This document shows, one piece after another, positions 53,754 to 62,699 of a stretch of 64,000 nucleotides of DNA. Source of the DNA: Bin5 sp009843665 (GTDB lineage Bacteria > Chloroflexota > Anaerolineae > Caldilineales > Caldilineaceae); contig OZ244818.1 of assembly GCA_965220285.1 (NCBI GenBank), forward strand, positions 1,612,001 to 1,676,000, given 5' to 3'. The first letter of the stretch is position 1. Each line of letters begins with the position of its first letter. The notes beneath the pieces were generated by a model, which did no database searches, was not told where the DNA came from, and saw only the letters and a program-made list of their open reading frames with translations. The translations under genes were made by a program, and so were the position numbers.

Positions 53754-53899
53754 CAATGGCCCTATATTTGATTCGGAGTCAGGATTGACCCTCTCCGCAC
53801 TAAAGGTGCCCGAAGGGAGTCAGTCGTTCAGGATGGCACGAACCGCTGAGGTCTTTCAGCGACTGCTGGCAAACACATATCATACTCTCCACACTGCTA

Positions 53900-53928
53900 T
53901 TGAGACCCTCCCGCGTCTCCGCTATAAT
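53900..53928 (+). promoter_or_regulatory. Promoter of the exopolysaccharide gene cluster
   Basis: TTGAGA (53900-53905), a 17-base spacer, then TATAAT (53923-53928). The transcript would start around 53935, just before the ATG at 53939, so either the mRNA has almost no leader or the true start is TTG 53981. Confidence 0.68.
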
Positions 53929-53938
53929 CGGTAGGGGA

Positions 53939-55102
53939 ATGCAGGGGAATCCGTTAGCCACCAGCCGGAAGGGGAACCTGTTGCGGGTTGTGCTCGTTAG
54001 CAAGGCGCTCGTTGTGGGCGCGTATCAGAGGAAGGCGGAGGAGATCGCGCGCCTGGGGGTGGAGTTGACGGTGCTGACGCCGGCGAGCTGGCGGGACCGG
54101 CGCGGGTTACAGAAGGCGGAACGCTTGCATACGGTCGGCTACGAACTGCGTACGATTCCTATCCTATTCAACGGCGCTTATCATATGCACTTTTATCCTA
54201 CTCTGGTAAAGGCGCTGCGGGAGCTGAAACCGGAGGTTGTGCATGTTGATGAGGAGCCATACAATTTGGCTACGTTTCTCGGTGTGAGGGCGGCGCGGGC
54301 GGTGGGTGCGAAGCCACTCTTCTTTACGTGGCAGAACCTGCTCCGGCGCTATCCGCCACCGTTCAACTGGTTCGAGCGGCTTGTATACCGCGGCTGTGCG
54401 GTAGCGATCGCGGGGAATGCCGAGGCCCGCGAGGTTCTCAAGCGCAAGGGCTACGAGGGCGAGGTCGTGGTGCTGCCGCAGTTCGGCGTCGACCCTGCGA
54501 TCTTCCGGCCGCTGGCGACGCTGGATGAGGAGGAGAGCGCGAAGCAGGACGAGGCGTTTCACATAGGCTACGCCGGGGGGCTGTTGCCTGAGAAGGGGCT
54601 GGACCTGCTGCTGCGGGCGTGCGCCGGTCTGGATGGTGCGTGGCGCTTGACGCTGGTGGGCAGCGGGGAAGAGAATGAGGCGCTGCGGAAACTGGCTTCC
54701 GAGAGTGGCATCGCAGACCGGGTAACGTTGGGGGTCAGACTGCCCAGCGGGGAGATGCCCGACTTTTATCGTTCGCTGGACGTGCTGGTGCTGCCCAGCC
54801 TGACGCGGCCCAACTGGAAGGAACAGTTCGGACGGGTCCTGATCGAGTCGATGGCCTGCGGCGTGCCGGTGCTTGGCAGCAGCAGCGGAGAGATCCCCAA
54901 CGTCATCGGGGATGCCGGGGTGGTCTTCCCGGAGGGGGATATGGAGGGGCTGCGGTCGCAACTGCAGCGACTGATGCAGGATAGGGAGGCACGCAGCCAT
55001 TTTGCCTCTGCGGGGAGGCAGCGAGTGCTGGCCCATTACACGATGGAAGAGATTGCCCGCCAGACGGTGGCGGCCTACAGGGCGGTGGCCCATGGCCGCT
55101 AG
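53939..55102 (+). CDS. Family 4 glycosyltransferase
   Basis: About 387 residues, GT-B fold. The N-terminal RVVLVSKALVVGAYQRKAEEIARLGVELTVLTP, the hinge FHIGYAGGLLPEKGLDLLLRA, LTLVGSGEE and the sugar-nucleotide motif EQFGRVLIESMACGVPVLGSSSGEIPNVIGDAG are classical GT4. Start options: ATG 53939 (near-leaderless behind the promoter) or TTG 53981, which has AGGGGA in front and gives the usual short N-terminus. Likely builds an exopolysaccharide repeat with the following genes. Confidence 0.9.
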   Translation: MQGNPLATSRKGNLLRVVLVSKALVVGAYQRKAEEIARLGVELTVLTPASWRDRRGLQKAERLHTVGYELRTIPILFNGAYHMHFYPTLVKALRELKPEVVHVDEEPYNLATFLGVRAARAVGAKPLFFTWQNLLRRYPPPFNWFERLVYRGCAVAIAGNAEAREVLKRKGYEGEVVVLPQFGVDPAIFRPLATLDEEESAKQDEAFHIGYAGGLLPEKGLDLLLRACAGLDGAWRLTLVGSGEENEALRKLASESGIADRVTLGVRLPSGEMPDFYRSLDVLVLPSLTRPNWKEQFGRVLIESMACGVPVLGSSSGEIPNVIGDAGVVFPEGDMEGLRSQLQRLMQDREARSHFASAGRQRVLAHYTMEEIARQTVAAYRAVAHGR

Positions 55103-55125
55103 CAGTTCATTGGAAGTTACTGACT

Positions 55126-56292
55126 ATGAAAGTCGTCGTCAACGCCCAACTACTCCATACACGAGGCGGTTACCGGGGGGCCGGGGTCAGCAACTACTGT
55201 CGCAACCTGCTGACAGCGCTTGCGGACAAGACCGACGGAACCAAGGTGACGGCCTTCGTCAATGACCGCGAATTTCGCTTCCCGTACAGGCGTCCGGGGA
55301 TGGAGTTGCGGTATACGCGCTGGCCGGCAGGCGATCCGGTGCCGCGCATCATCTGGGAGCAGACGGCGCTGCCGCTGGCTGCGATGACGGCGCAGGGGAA
55401 CCTGGTGCACGGCCTGGTGAATACACTGCCGCTGGCGACGAGAGTTCCCGGTGTTGTGACAGTTCATGACCTCAGCTTTATACGAATGCCGGAGCGTTTC
55501 CCCCGCCTTAAGCGGTTCTATCTCGGCCAGTTGTGCCGTGCCAGCGCCCGCCGGGCGCGGCGGGTTATCGCTGTCAGTAAACAGACTGCAGCGGACGTAC
55601 GGTCGGAGTTCGGGGTCGAAAGCCGGCGCGTGGAGGTGGTGTATAATGGGGTCGGCGAGCAGTTCCGGCCTTTACCGGATGCAGAGGTCACCGATTTTCG
55701 CGATCTCATGGGGTTGCCGGAGAGGTTTTTGCTATATGTAGGCACGCTGGAGCCCCGTAAGAATCTGCCCCATCTGCTGCGGACTTATGCGAAGTGGCGG
55801 GCGGAGAGTGCGATTGGGCGCGACGTGGGGCTAGTGGTGGCGGGCGGCAAAGGCTGGCACTACCAGGAGATCTTCTGTCTGGCGGATGAGTTGGGTCTAA
55901 CAGGCGGTCGGTCAGAGGGAGGGCCAATCGTTCAGTTCCCCGGTTTCCTGCCGGAGCGAGACCTGTGCTTGTGGTACAACGCGGCCAGTGGATTCGTTTA
56001 CCCCAGTCTGTTCGAGGGATTTGGTTTGCCGGTGTTGGAGGCAATGGCATCGGGGACACCAGTCATCTGCAGCAACACGCCGAGCCTGAAGGAGGTAGCC
56101 GGCGACGCGGCGCTGATCGTACCGGCGCGTGACCAAGCCGCACTCCAAAGCGCGTTCGAATGTCTGTTCACAGATCAGCAAACCACCACTGGATTGCGAA
56201 AGCTAGGACTTCGGCAGGCGAGGAATTTCTCGTGGGAACGGACCGCGAAAGAGACGATGGATGTATATGAAAGTGCAGTCAATGGAGGGTAG
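55126..56292 (+). CDS. Family 4 glycosyltransferase
   Basis: 388 residues, GT-B fold GT4. Markers: MKVVVNAQLLHTRGGYRGAGVSNY, PGVVTVHDLSFIRMPERFP, RVIAVSKQTAADV, YVGTLEPRKNLPHLL, and SLFEGFGLPVLEAMASGTPVICSNTPSLKEVAGDAA (donor-binding Glu pair). It resembles mannosyl- or glucosyltransferases of exopolysaccharide clusters. 23 bases after the preceding GT4 gene. Confidence 0.92.
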   Translation: MKVVVNAQLLHTRGGYRGAGVSNYCRNLLTALADKTDGTKVTAFVNDREFRFPYRRPGMELRYTRWPAGDPVPRIIWEQTALPLAAMTAQGNLVHGLVNTLPLATRVPGVVTVHDLSFIRMPERFPRLKRFYLGQLCRASARRARRVIAVSKQTAADVRSEFGVESRRVEVVYNGVGEQFRPLPDAEVTDFRDLMGLPERFLLYVGTLEPRKNLPHLLRTYAKWRAESAIGRDVGLVVAGGKGWHYQEIFCLADELGLTGGRSEGGPIVQFPGFLPERDLCLWYNAASGFVYPSLFEGFGLPVLEAMASGTPVICSNTPSLKEVAGDAALIVPARDQAALQSAFECLFTDQQTTTGLRKLGLRQARNFSWERTAKETMDVYESAVNGG

Positions 56293-56351
56293 AGGACGGT
56301 ACGTAGCAAGAGCAGCATTTCGCACACCGCAGGCCACTGGCCACTGAATGG

Positions 56352-57905
56352 ATGCCGATGACAACCGTACAGATGAAACAGCGCCAAGGCCGCCAGACAT
56401 CCCAACAGACCCTTAACGGGCGGCGGACAAGCGGGGAGGCAACAGGTTCACCTGATAGAAGTTGGTTGATTGCCCTGCTCATTCGGGTTCCGACGCGGTG
56501 GTGGCCGGCGCTACTGCGCATCAGCGATCTGATTCTGATCGTTGCCGCGTTTGTGATGGCCTACTGGGTGCGCTACCGGCTGCAGTGGTTTCTCACCGTC
56601 GATCCAGCAAACCAGGCTGAACTGGTCACCTATCTGCCGTTCGGACTGGCGCTGGTTTTTCTCCTATTCTGTTCTTTTCAGTTTTCCAAGGTCTACGTTT
56701 ACCGACGAGACCGCCTCTGGATTGAGGAGGTCTACGCCATCGCGAGCGCGACCACGATCGGCGTTGTTGTTCTGATCATCCTGAACCTGGCTTTCGGGCA
56801 GCTGTCGTTCAGCCGTCTGATCTTCCTTTATACGGCGGTGCTGGTCACGCTGTTGCTGGGAATCAGCCGAGCGGTGATCTACACAGTGCGGGGCTATCTG
56901 CGCAATCAGGGGATCGGCCTGGAACGTGTGGTGTTGGTCGGCGCCGGCGACGTGGGGTTGATGGTGATGCGCACGATTGCGGCGCGCCCGAGCCTTGGAT
57001 ACGAACTGGTCGGCTTTCTGGACGACGATCCGGACATCAATCAGACGGACATTGGCCGCTTTCAGGCACTGGGCCCGCTGACCAACTTTTACGACATCCT
57101 GCAAGACAGTGACATCGACACGGCCATTATCTGCCTGCCCTGGCGGAGCCACCGCATCGTGGCGCGGTTGCTTCATCTGTGTGAGCAGAACGGTGTCAGG
57201 GCACAGATTGTGCCGGACTTTTTCCAGCTGACTAAGAACCAGATGCAGGTGGAGCGGCTGGACGGAATTCCGTTAATCACGACGCGGGCGGTATCGATTG
57301 CGGGCTGGAATTTGTTCGTGAAGCGGGCGCTGGATGTGACGCTGGCCGCTGTCATGTTAGTTCTGGGGTTGCCGCTGGCGGCGCTGATCGCGCTGGCTGT
57401 CCGTTTCAGTTCCCCGGGGTCGATAATTTACTCCCAGACGCGTGTCGGGCGCAACGGACGGCAGTTCAAGATCTACAAGTTTCGCTCGATGATAGCAGAT
57501 GCCGATGCACAGCTTGACGAGATCGCCGATCTCAATGAGGCGACGGGGCCGCTTTTCAAGATGCGCGACGACCCGCGCCGCACCTCGGTTGGGCGGATTC
57601 TGCGCCGCTTGAGCCTGGACGAGCTGCCGAATCTGATCAATGTGCTGCGCGGCGAGATGAGCCTTGTGGGGCCCCGTCCCAATATGCCGGAGGAGGTGGC
57701 GCAGTACAAGGACTGGCACAGTAAGCGGTTGTCGGTCAGCCCGGGGATGACGGGTCTGTGGCAGGTCAGCGGCCGCAGCGATCTGACGTTTGATGAGATG
57801 GTCCTGCTCGACATTTACTACGCCGAGAACTGGAGCGTGACACTGGATCTGAGCATTCTGCTGCGCACGATCCCGAAGGTTTTGGGCGGAGAAGGGGCTT
57901 ATTGA
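56352..57905 (+). CDS. Undecaprenyl-phosphate sugar phosphotransferase (exopolysaccharide initiation)
   Basis: 517-residue polyprenyl glycosylphosphotransferase of the WbaP/CpsE group. Four N-terminal membrane helices (~55-185), a CoA-binding-like Rossmann domain (RVVLVGAGDVGLMVMRTI, GFLDDDPD), a fifth membrane helix (RALDVTLAAVMLVLGLPLAALIAL), then the catalytic bac_transf domain (SIIYSQTRVGRNG, FKIYKFRSM, RRLSLDELPNLINVLRGEMSLVGPRPNMPEEV, MTGLWQVSGRS). It puts the first sugar phosphate on undecaprenyl phosphate. Start 56352, with 56358 as alternative. Last gene of the cluster seen here. Confidence 0.95.
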   Translation: MPMTTVQMKQRQGRQTSQQTLNGRRTSGEATGSPDRSWLIALLIRVPTRWWPALLRISDLILIVAAFVMAYWVRYRLQWFLTVDPANQAELVTYLPFGLALVFLLFCSFQFSKVYVYRRDRLWIEEVYAIASATTIGVVVLIILNLAFGQLSFSRLIFLYTAVLVTLLLGISRAVIYTVRGYLRNQGIGLERVVLVGAGDVGLMVMRTIAARPSLGYELVGFLDDDPDINQTDIGRFQALGPLTNFYDILQDSDIDTAIICLPWRSHRIVARLLHLCEQNGVRAQIVPDFFQLTKNQMQVERLDGIPLITTRAVSIAGWNLFVKRALDVTLAAVMLVLGLPLAALIALAVRFSSPGSIIYSQTRVGRNGRQFKIYKFRSMIADADAQLDEIADLNEATGPLFKMRDDPRRTSVGRILRRLSLDELPNLINVLRGEMSLVGPRPNMPEEVAQYKDWHSKRLSVSPGMTGLWQVSGRSDLTFDEMVLLDIYYAENWSVTLDLSILLRTIPKVLGGEGAY

Positions 57906-58018
57906 GAGTTTTCAGTTATGAATTTCTAGTTTTTGGTTGCGCCGCTCATACGCGATTGTTCCATCGAATTGCGCCTTGAGTTTCGAAGACCTCGAAAACC
58001 CCACTGGCAGGCAGTCGT

Positions 58019-59605
58019 TCAGTCACTCCCTTGCAATTGAAGACCCATGCGCTCCGGCTGGAAGAGACGGGGCTCCATTTCGCGCAGGTCGGGCGCGACG
58101 GCGAGGGGGAAGTCGCATTGGGCGAGGACGTCTTGCTCAAGGTTGGCGCCGGGCGCAATTTCGATTACGGTCCAGCCGCCGGCGTCGAGGCGGAGCACGC
58201 AGCGTTCGGTGATAACGAGCACGTTCTGGCCGGTCTGGCGGGCGCGGCGGCCGCTGAATGTGACATGCTCGACTTCGTTGACGAATTTGCGCACTCTGCC
58301 CTCGCGCTCGATGTGCAGGCGGCCACCGGCAACGTCGAGGCGGGCACCGGCGGTGTACGTGCCGCTGATGACGATGTTGCGGGCGTTGGCGGTGATGTCG
58401 ACGAAGCCGCCGACGCCGGCGGTCACATGGGGACGGGCGGCAAGTCTGGAGACGTTGATGTTGCCCTCGCGGTCGATCTGCATGAAGGAGAGGAAGCAAC
58501 GGTCGAATCCGCCCCCCTGGAAGTAGCTGAACTGATCAGGTGAGGGGATGATGGCCTGCGTGTTGGCGGCGCAGCCGAACTGAAAGCCCCCCAGCGGCAT
58601 GCCGCCTACGGCGCCCTGCTCGATCACCCAGGTGACGGCACCGTCCAGACCCTCTTCCAAGAGAACGCGGGGCACGAGCGCGGAGATGCCGAAGCCGAGA
58701 TTGACGGCTTCGCCGTCGCGGAGCTCGAGCGCGGCGCGGCGGGCGATCACTTTCTGCAGGCCCCACTCTGCCAGCTCGAAAGTCTCGGAAGGGACGCGCA
58801 CCTCACCGCTGATGGCAGGGTCGTAGTCGGTCTGGGTGGTCTGCATTGAGTCAGGCACGACCACGACGGCGTCGACGAGAACGCTGGGCACGCGCACGTT
58901 CTGGGCGAGGAGGGTGCCGGCGGCGACGCGGCGCTCGACCTGGGCGATAACGACGCCGCCGTTGTTGTGCGCGGCCAGCGCGACATCGTAGGCGCCGAGA
59001 AAAGCGCCCTCGCGCTCGAATGTGAGATTACCCAACTCGTCGGCTGTGGTCGCCCTGATCAGAGCAACGTCCGGGTGCAGGGCGCGCAGGTAGAGCCACT
59101 CCTGGCCGTCAAACTCCACCAATTGCACGATATCTTCGCGAGTGCGCTCGTTCATGCGGCCGCCCTGGCGCCGGGGATCGAGGTAGGTGTCCATGCCCAG
59201 CTGCGTGAGGACGCCGGGGCGTTTGGCAGCGGCCTCGCGCAGTTGGTGGAAGATGAGCCCGCTGGGAATGTTGTAGGCTTCGACTTCGTTCTCGTAGATC
59301 ATGCGCCAGATGGCGGGCGATTCCATCGAGGACGGACCTGAGGGGAGAGAGCCTGCGATCACGCGCGCCAGCAGACCGGAGCGGGCGATGTGATCGATGC
59401 CGTCGATGCCATACATGTCGCCGGCGGCGATGGGGTGGATGGTGGTCAGGCTCTGCGGATGGCCGTGCTGGTCAAAGCGCTCGCCGAGGGCGCGTAGCAG
59501 AGCGTCTGGGCAGAGCAGGCCGCTGGAGGAGTTGACGGCGACCATGGCCCCGTCGGGGGTGAGGGCTGCGGCTTCGGAGAGAGTGACAAAACGGGTGCGC
59601 GGCAT
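58019..59605 (-). CDS. Family I CoA-transferase (acetate/propionate/3-ketoacid type)
   Basis: 528 residues, the length of single-chain alpha-beta fused CoA-transferases such as propionate CoA-transferase and YdiF. The first domain (TLSEAAALTPDGAMVAVNSS, GLLARVIAGSLPSGP) is followed by the second, with WVIEQGAVGGMPLGGFQFG carrying the probable catalytic Glu329. NVLVITERCVLRL near the C-terminus is also family-typical. It interconverts acyl-CoAs and free acids; substrates cannot be told. Unrelated in fold to the CaiB/BaiF transferase at 3648. Confidence 0.9.
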   Translation of the reverse strand: MPRTRFVTLSEAAALTPDGAMVAVNSSSGLLCPDALLRALGERFDQHGHPQSLTTIHPIAAGDMYGIDGIDHIARSGLLARVIAGSLPSGPSSMESPAIWRMIYENEVEAYNIPSGLIFHQLREAAAKRPGVLTQLGMDTYLDPRRQGGRMNERTREDIVQLVEFDGQEWLYLRALHPDVALIRATTADELGNLTFEREGAFLGAYDVALAAHNNGGVVIAQVERRVAAGTLLAQNVRVPSVLVDAVVVVPDSMQTTQTDYDPAISGEVRVPSETFELAEWGLQKVIARRAALELRDGEAVNLGFGISALVPRVLLEEGLDGAVTWVIEQGAVGGMPLGGFQFGCAANTQAIIPSPDQFSYFQGGGFDRCFLSFMQIDREGNINVSRLAARPHVTAGVGGFVDITANARNIVISGTYTAGARLDVAGGRLHIEREGRVRKFVNEVEHVTFSGRRARQTGQNVLVITERCVLRLDAGGWTVIEIAPGANLEQDVLAQCDFPLAVAPDLREMEPRLFQPERMGLQLQGSD

Positions 59606-59783
59606 CGGTCAGATTCACCTTTGCGGGAGAGGGGGTCGCGTGAGTTCGGGCAGAATGGAACCACGCGGCCAAGGCATCGCGATGGATCCATTATAGCGTT
59701 ACGGGCGTTGCGTGCAAGGGTTGGCGGCTACGTCCCTGGTCAAGAGGGGCGCGATGGAGGAACAGTGGCGGAAAAGAGACGAG

Positions 59784-60992
59784 CTATGCGTGCAGGCGAC
59801 GGTAGGCGTGGTCGCCCACGGCAGCAGTGGCGGCGCGGCCGATTTCGTCGGCCTGCAGGAGGGCGGCCCAGGAATTTTCAGGCGTGACGTCGAAGGGCTC
59901 GTTGTCCATGAGCGGGGTTGCGGCACTGTGGGCCATGGCTTCTTGCAGTGCGGGGCCGTCGGCGGCGGCGTCAATGGAGAGCTGGGCCAGATGGGTGGGC
60001 AGGCCGATTTCAGCGCAGAAGCGGGCGACCTGTTCGCATTCGTCCAAGGACTGCTCCAGAGTCAGTTGGGTGAGCAGCCCCATGGCAACCATCTCACCGT
60101 GCAGGTAGTCTGCGCGTGCGACGGGCAGGCGGGTGAAGCCCATGGCAACGGCGTGGGCGGCGGTGACACCGCCGCTTTCGAAGCCGATGCCGCTCAGGAG
60201 AGTATTGGCTTCGATCACGCGCTCCAGGGCGGGGTTGGTCTGGCCGCGGTAGTTAGCTTCGGCGGCGGCAATGCCATCGTCGAAGACGGTCTGGGCGCAG
60301 AGTTCGGCGATGGCCTGAGCGGCGATGGTGGGGCGTCCGCCGATTACGGCGCGGCCGGCCGGGTTGCGGTAGCAGGTGCGGGCTTCGTAGCGGGTGGCGA
60401 GTGCGTCGCCCATGCCGGCCACCAAGTAGCGCACTGGCGCGGATGCGATCAGCTGGGAATCGACCACTACAAACGCGGGGCTGTCGGGGAAGGACTCGCC
60501 GCCGTGGGCAATACCTTCGTCGGTGTAGACTACCGATAAAGCGGAGCAGGGCGCGTCGGTGGAGGCGATGGTGGGGACGATGACGACGGGGATATCGAGC
60601 CGGGCGGCAACGCATTTGCCCGCGTCGAGACATTTGCCGCCTCCGACCGCGATCAGGCTGTCGAAGGGCGTGTCATTCGCTCGCAGGCTGGCGGCGGCGC
60701 GCTCGATCTCGGTGTAGGAGCACTCGCCTTCGAAGATTTCAACCGTTGCCTCGATGTGCATGGCGCGCAGGCCGCCGAGCAGTTGTTCGCCGTGGCGGCG
60801 CAGTCCACCGGCGCTGATGTAGACAGCGGGTCGTGTGCTGGGGACCAGCTCAAGGAAAACGCCGAGTTGGTCGAGCAGACCGGGCCCTTGCACGTAGCGT
60901 GCCGGCGCGATCAGCCCGGTGGGCGGGGTGTCCCGGCCTGTGCCTTCGAGTGAAAAGATCGGCTTGGGGGAGAAATCGATTGGGGTAGTCAT
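59784..60992 (-). CDS. Glycerol dehydrogenase-like iron/zinc-dependent polyol dehydrogenase
   Basis: 402 residues of the GldA/iron-containing alcohol dehydrogenase superfamily. NAD-binding: LIAVGGGKCLDAGKCVA and PTIASTDAPCSALSVVY. Metal ligands: Asp in GMGDALATRYEA, His in GGVTAAHAVAMGF and His in DYLHGEMVAMG. Probably oxidises glycerol or a related polyol. The ATG sits only five bases from a 12 x 7-bp tandem repeat, so no Shine-Dalgarno sequence is present and its promoter must lie in or beyond the repeat. Confidence 0.88.
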   Translation of the reverse strand: MTTPIDFSPKPIFSLEGTGRDTPPTGLIAPARYVQGPGLLDQLGVFLELVPSTRPAVYISAGGLRRHGEQLLGGLRAMHIEATVEIFEGECSYTEIERAAASLRANDTPFDSLIAVGGGKCLDAGKCVAARLDIPVVIVPTIASTDAPCSALSVVYTDEGIAHGGESFPDSPAFVVVDSQLIASAPVRYLVAGMGDALATRYEARTCYRNPAGRAVIGGRPTIAAQAIAELCAQTVFDDGIAAAEANYRGQTNPALERVIEANTLLSGIGFESGGVTAAHAVAMGFTRLPVARADYLHGEMVAMGLLTQLTLEQSLDECEQVARFCAEIGLPTHLAQLSIDAAADGPALQEAMAHSAATPLMDNEPFDVTPENSWAALLQADEIGRAATAAVGDHAYRRLHA

Positions 60993-60997
60993 TTTGT

Positions 60998-61081
60998 AGT
61001 GGTCAGTGGTTAGTGGTCAGTGGTCAGTGGTCAGTGGTCAGTGGTCAGTGGTCAGTGGTCAGTGGTCAGTGGTCAGTGGTC
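60998..61081. repeat. Tandem repeat, 12 x 7 bp (AGTGGTC)
   Basis: Twelve perfect-register copies of AGTGGTC, with one variant (second unit AGTGGTT), immediately upstream of the glycerol dehydrogenase-like start codon. It replaces any ribosome binding site on the minus strand. The unit is related to the GGTCAGTGGCC motif found in several other gaps of the window. Copy number is likely to vary. Confidence 0.95.
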
Positions 61082-61166
61082 AGTGTGGCCCGTGGGCGCC
61101 TACAGCGAATGTGTGCGCTACATTTTCATTGGGTTTGCTCTTTAGCGCAAGGGGGGAAGGCTGCTG

Positions 61167-61919
61167 TCAGAGGGTCAACTCGGTGATGCGGTCGGTGATG
61201 ACGTCGACGAGGCGCAGGTCGTAGTCGAGGTGTGGCGCCTCGAGGAGGGTGAGTTTGGGGTGGCGGCGGCGGGCGGCGGCCAGGAGCTGCGGCAGATCCT
61301 GGCGGAGATGGCGGCCGCGGTGGAGGAAGTAGGGCAGGGCGACGATTTTGCGGGCGCCCTGTGCAGCGAGGTTGTCGATGGCTTCGGCGATGCGGGGGGT
61401 GTTGCAGTCGAGATAGGCGGTTGCGGCGAGGGAGTAGGGTGTCTGCGCGTGCAGCCAGGCTGTCATCTGTCTGACGGGTTGGTTGGCGAACTCCAAGGGC
61501 GTACCGTGGGCCATGACCAGGAGTGCGGACTGTGTCCCGTTGGCCGCGCCCGGCGCTGGGTCGACGGACAGGACGCGCTCAAGGGCGATGGCGGCCAGCT
61601 GTTCATGGAAGCCGAAACAGTGCGCGATGCGGATGATCAGTTGGGGGAACTGTGCGGCGACTTTGGCGACGTCGGTGGGTAGATCCTCCTGGACATAGAC
61701 GCCGTCGATAAGGAAATAGGGCTGGATGGTTACGGAGGTTGCGCCGGCACCGACGCATTTGGCGACGGCTTCGGCGATGGTGGGGCGGCTGAAGTTGAGG
61801 AAACCGGCCTCGGCGATGGGTGCGACACCGCGTCCACGCAGGCGGGCAGCCAGCCGGATCATGGAGGCGCCGCTGTCACTGTGCAGGCTGCCGTGGCCGA
61901 TGAGGACGATGCTGTTCAT
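61167..61919 (-). CDS. CbiX-type sirohydrochlorin chelatase
   Basis: 250 residues with two CbiX half-domains. Metal-binding His9 in LIGHGSLHSDS and His138 in VMAHGTPLE, with the PYFLIDGVYVQEDLP and PYFLHRGRHLRQDLP segments repeating in each half. It inserts Fe or Co into sirohydrochlorin for siroheme or cobalamin. Next to the sulfate-reduction gene cysH, an iron role for the siroheme of sulfite reductase is likely. Start at 61919 matches the family; 14 codons upstream are rejected. Confidence 0.9.
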   Translation of the reverse strand: MNSIVLIGHGSLHSDSGASMIRLAARLRGRGVAPIAEAGFLNFSRPTIAEAVAKCVGAGATSVTIQPYFLIDGVYVQEDLPTDVAKVAAQFPQLIIRIAHCFGFHEQLAAIALERVLSVDPAPGAANGTQSALLVMAHGTPLEFANQPVRQMTAWLHAQTPYSLAATAYLDCNTPRIAEAIDNLAAQGARKIVALPYFLHRGRHLRQDLPQLLAAARRRHPKLTLLEAPHLDYDLRLVDVITDRITELTL

Positions 61920-61973
61920 TGGTTCGCGGCCGGCCGTCGCTGGCCTCCGGAACCGGACCAACGAGAACCAGCT

Positions 61974-62699
61974 CTAGGTAAGATGGAGTCCGCATTCGAG
62001 CTTGTCGAGCCCGACCCAGCGTCCGGCGCGCAGGTCACTGCCGGGTTGGACGGCCTGGGTGCAGGGCCAGCAGCCAATGCTGGGGTAGTTACGTTCGTGC
62101 AGTTCGTTGTAAGGGACGTCGTGGGTATGGATGTAGGCCCAGACGTCGGCTTCGGTCCATTTTACCAGGGGAGAGATCTTTACGACACTATACTTGTCGT
62201 TCCAGCGCAGGACGGGTGTTCCGGCGCGGGTGGGCGACTGGTCACGGCGAAGTGCCGATACCCAGGCGGTGCTGCCCAACAAGGCCTTTCCCATGGGCAC
62301 GACTTTGCGGATGCTGCAGCACTGGTCGGGGTTGCTGCGGTAGAGGTCGGGGCCGTGGGTCCGCTCCTGTTCTGAGACGCTCATTTCGGAGGTGACGCGG
62401 CGGAAGGGACGGTTGTAGTGCCGCTGGGCACGTTCTATAAGGGCGAGGGTTTCGGGGAAGAAGTAGTCGGTGTCGATGTAGAAGATGTCTACATCGGGAT
62501 TGATGCGCATGGCGATGTCGATCAGCGCCATGCCGCTGGCGCCGAAGGCTGATCCGATGGAAAAGCCTTCACCGAACTGTTCTATCGCCCACTCCAGGAT
62601 CTCTTCTGCGGAATACTCTTCCAGGCGACGGTTAAAGTGGTTGATAGAGTCCGGTTGCCAGGTATCAAACGAGAGTGTTTCCTGCACGAAAGCAATCAC
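61974..62699 (-). CDS. cysH: Adenylyl-sulfate reductase, thioredoxin-dependent (CysH, [4Fe-4S] type)
   Basis: 241 residues. Reduces APS (or PAPS) to sulfite in assimilatory sulfate reduction. The PP-loop-like SIGSAFGASGMALID and DIFYIDTDYFFPET precede the iron-sulfur cysteines, Cys127-Cys128 in NPDQCCSIRK and Cys210/Cys213 in IGCWPC. The catalytic Cys236 lies in KLECGLHL at the C-terminus. The CC...CxxC set indicates the APS-type enzyme rather than the cluster-free PAPS type. First of a minus-strand pair with cbiX, 54 bases apart. Confidence 0.95.
   Translation of the reverse strand: MIAFVQETLSFDTWQPDSINHFNRRLEEYSAEEILEWAIEQFGEGFSIGSAFGASGMALIDIAMRINPDVDIFYIDTDYFFPETLALIERAQRHYNRPFRRVTSEMSVSEQERTHGPDLYRSNPDQCCSIRKVVPMGKALLGSTAWVSALRRDQSPTRAGTPVLRWNDKYSVVKISPLVKWTEADVWAYIHTHDVPYNELHERNYPSIGCWPCTQAVQPGSDLRAGRWVGLDKLECGLHLT

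Noticed and set aside
60998..61081. Possible CRISPR array
   Set aside because: Units are 7 bases with no spacers and no cas genes nearby; it is a simple tandem repeat.
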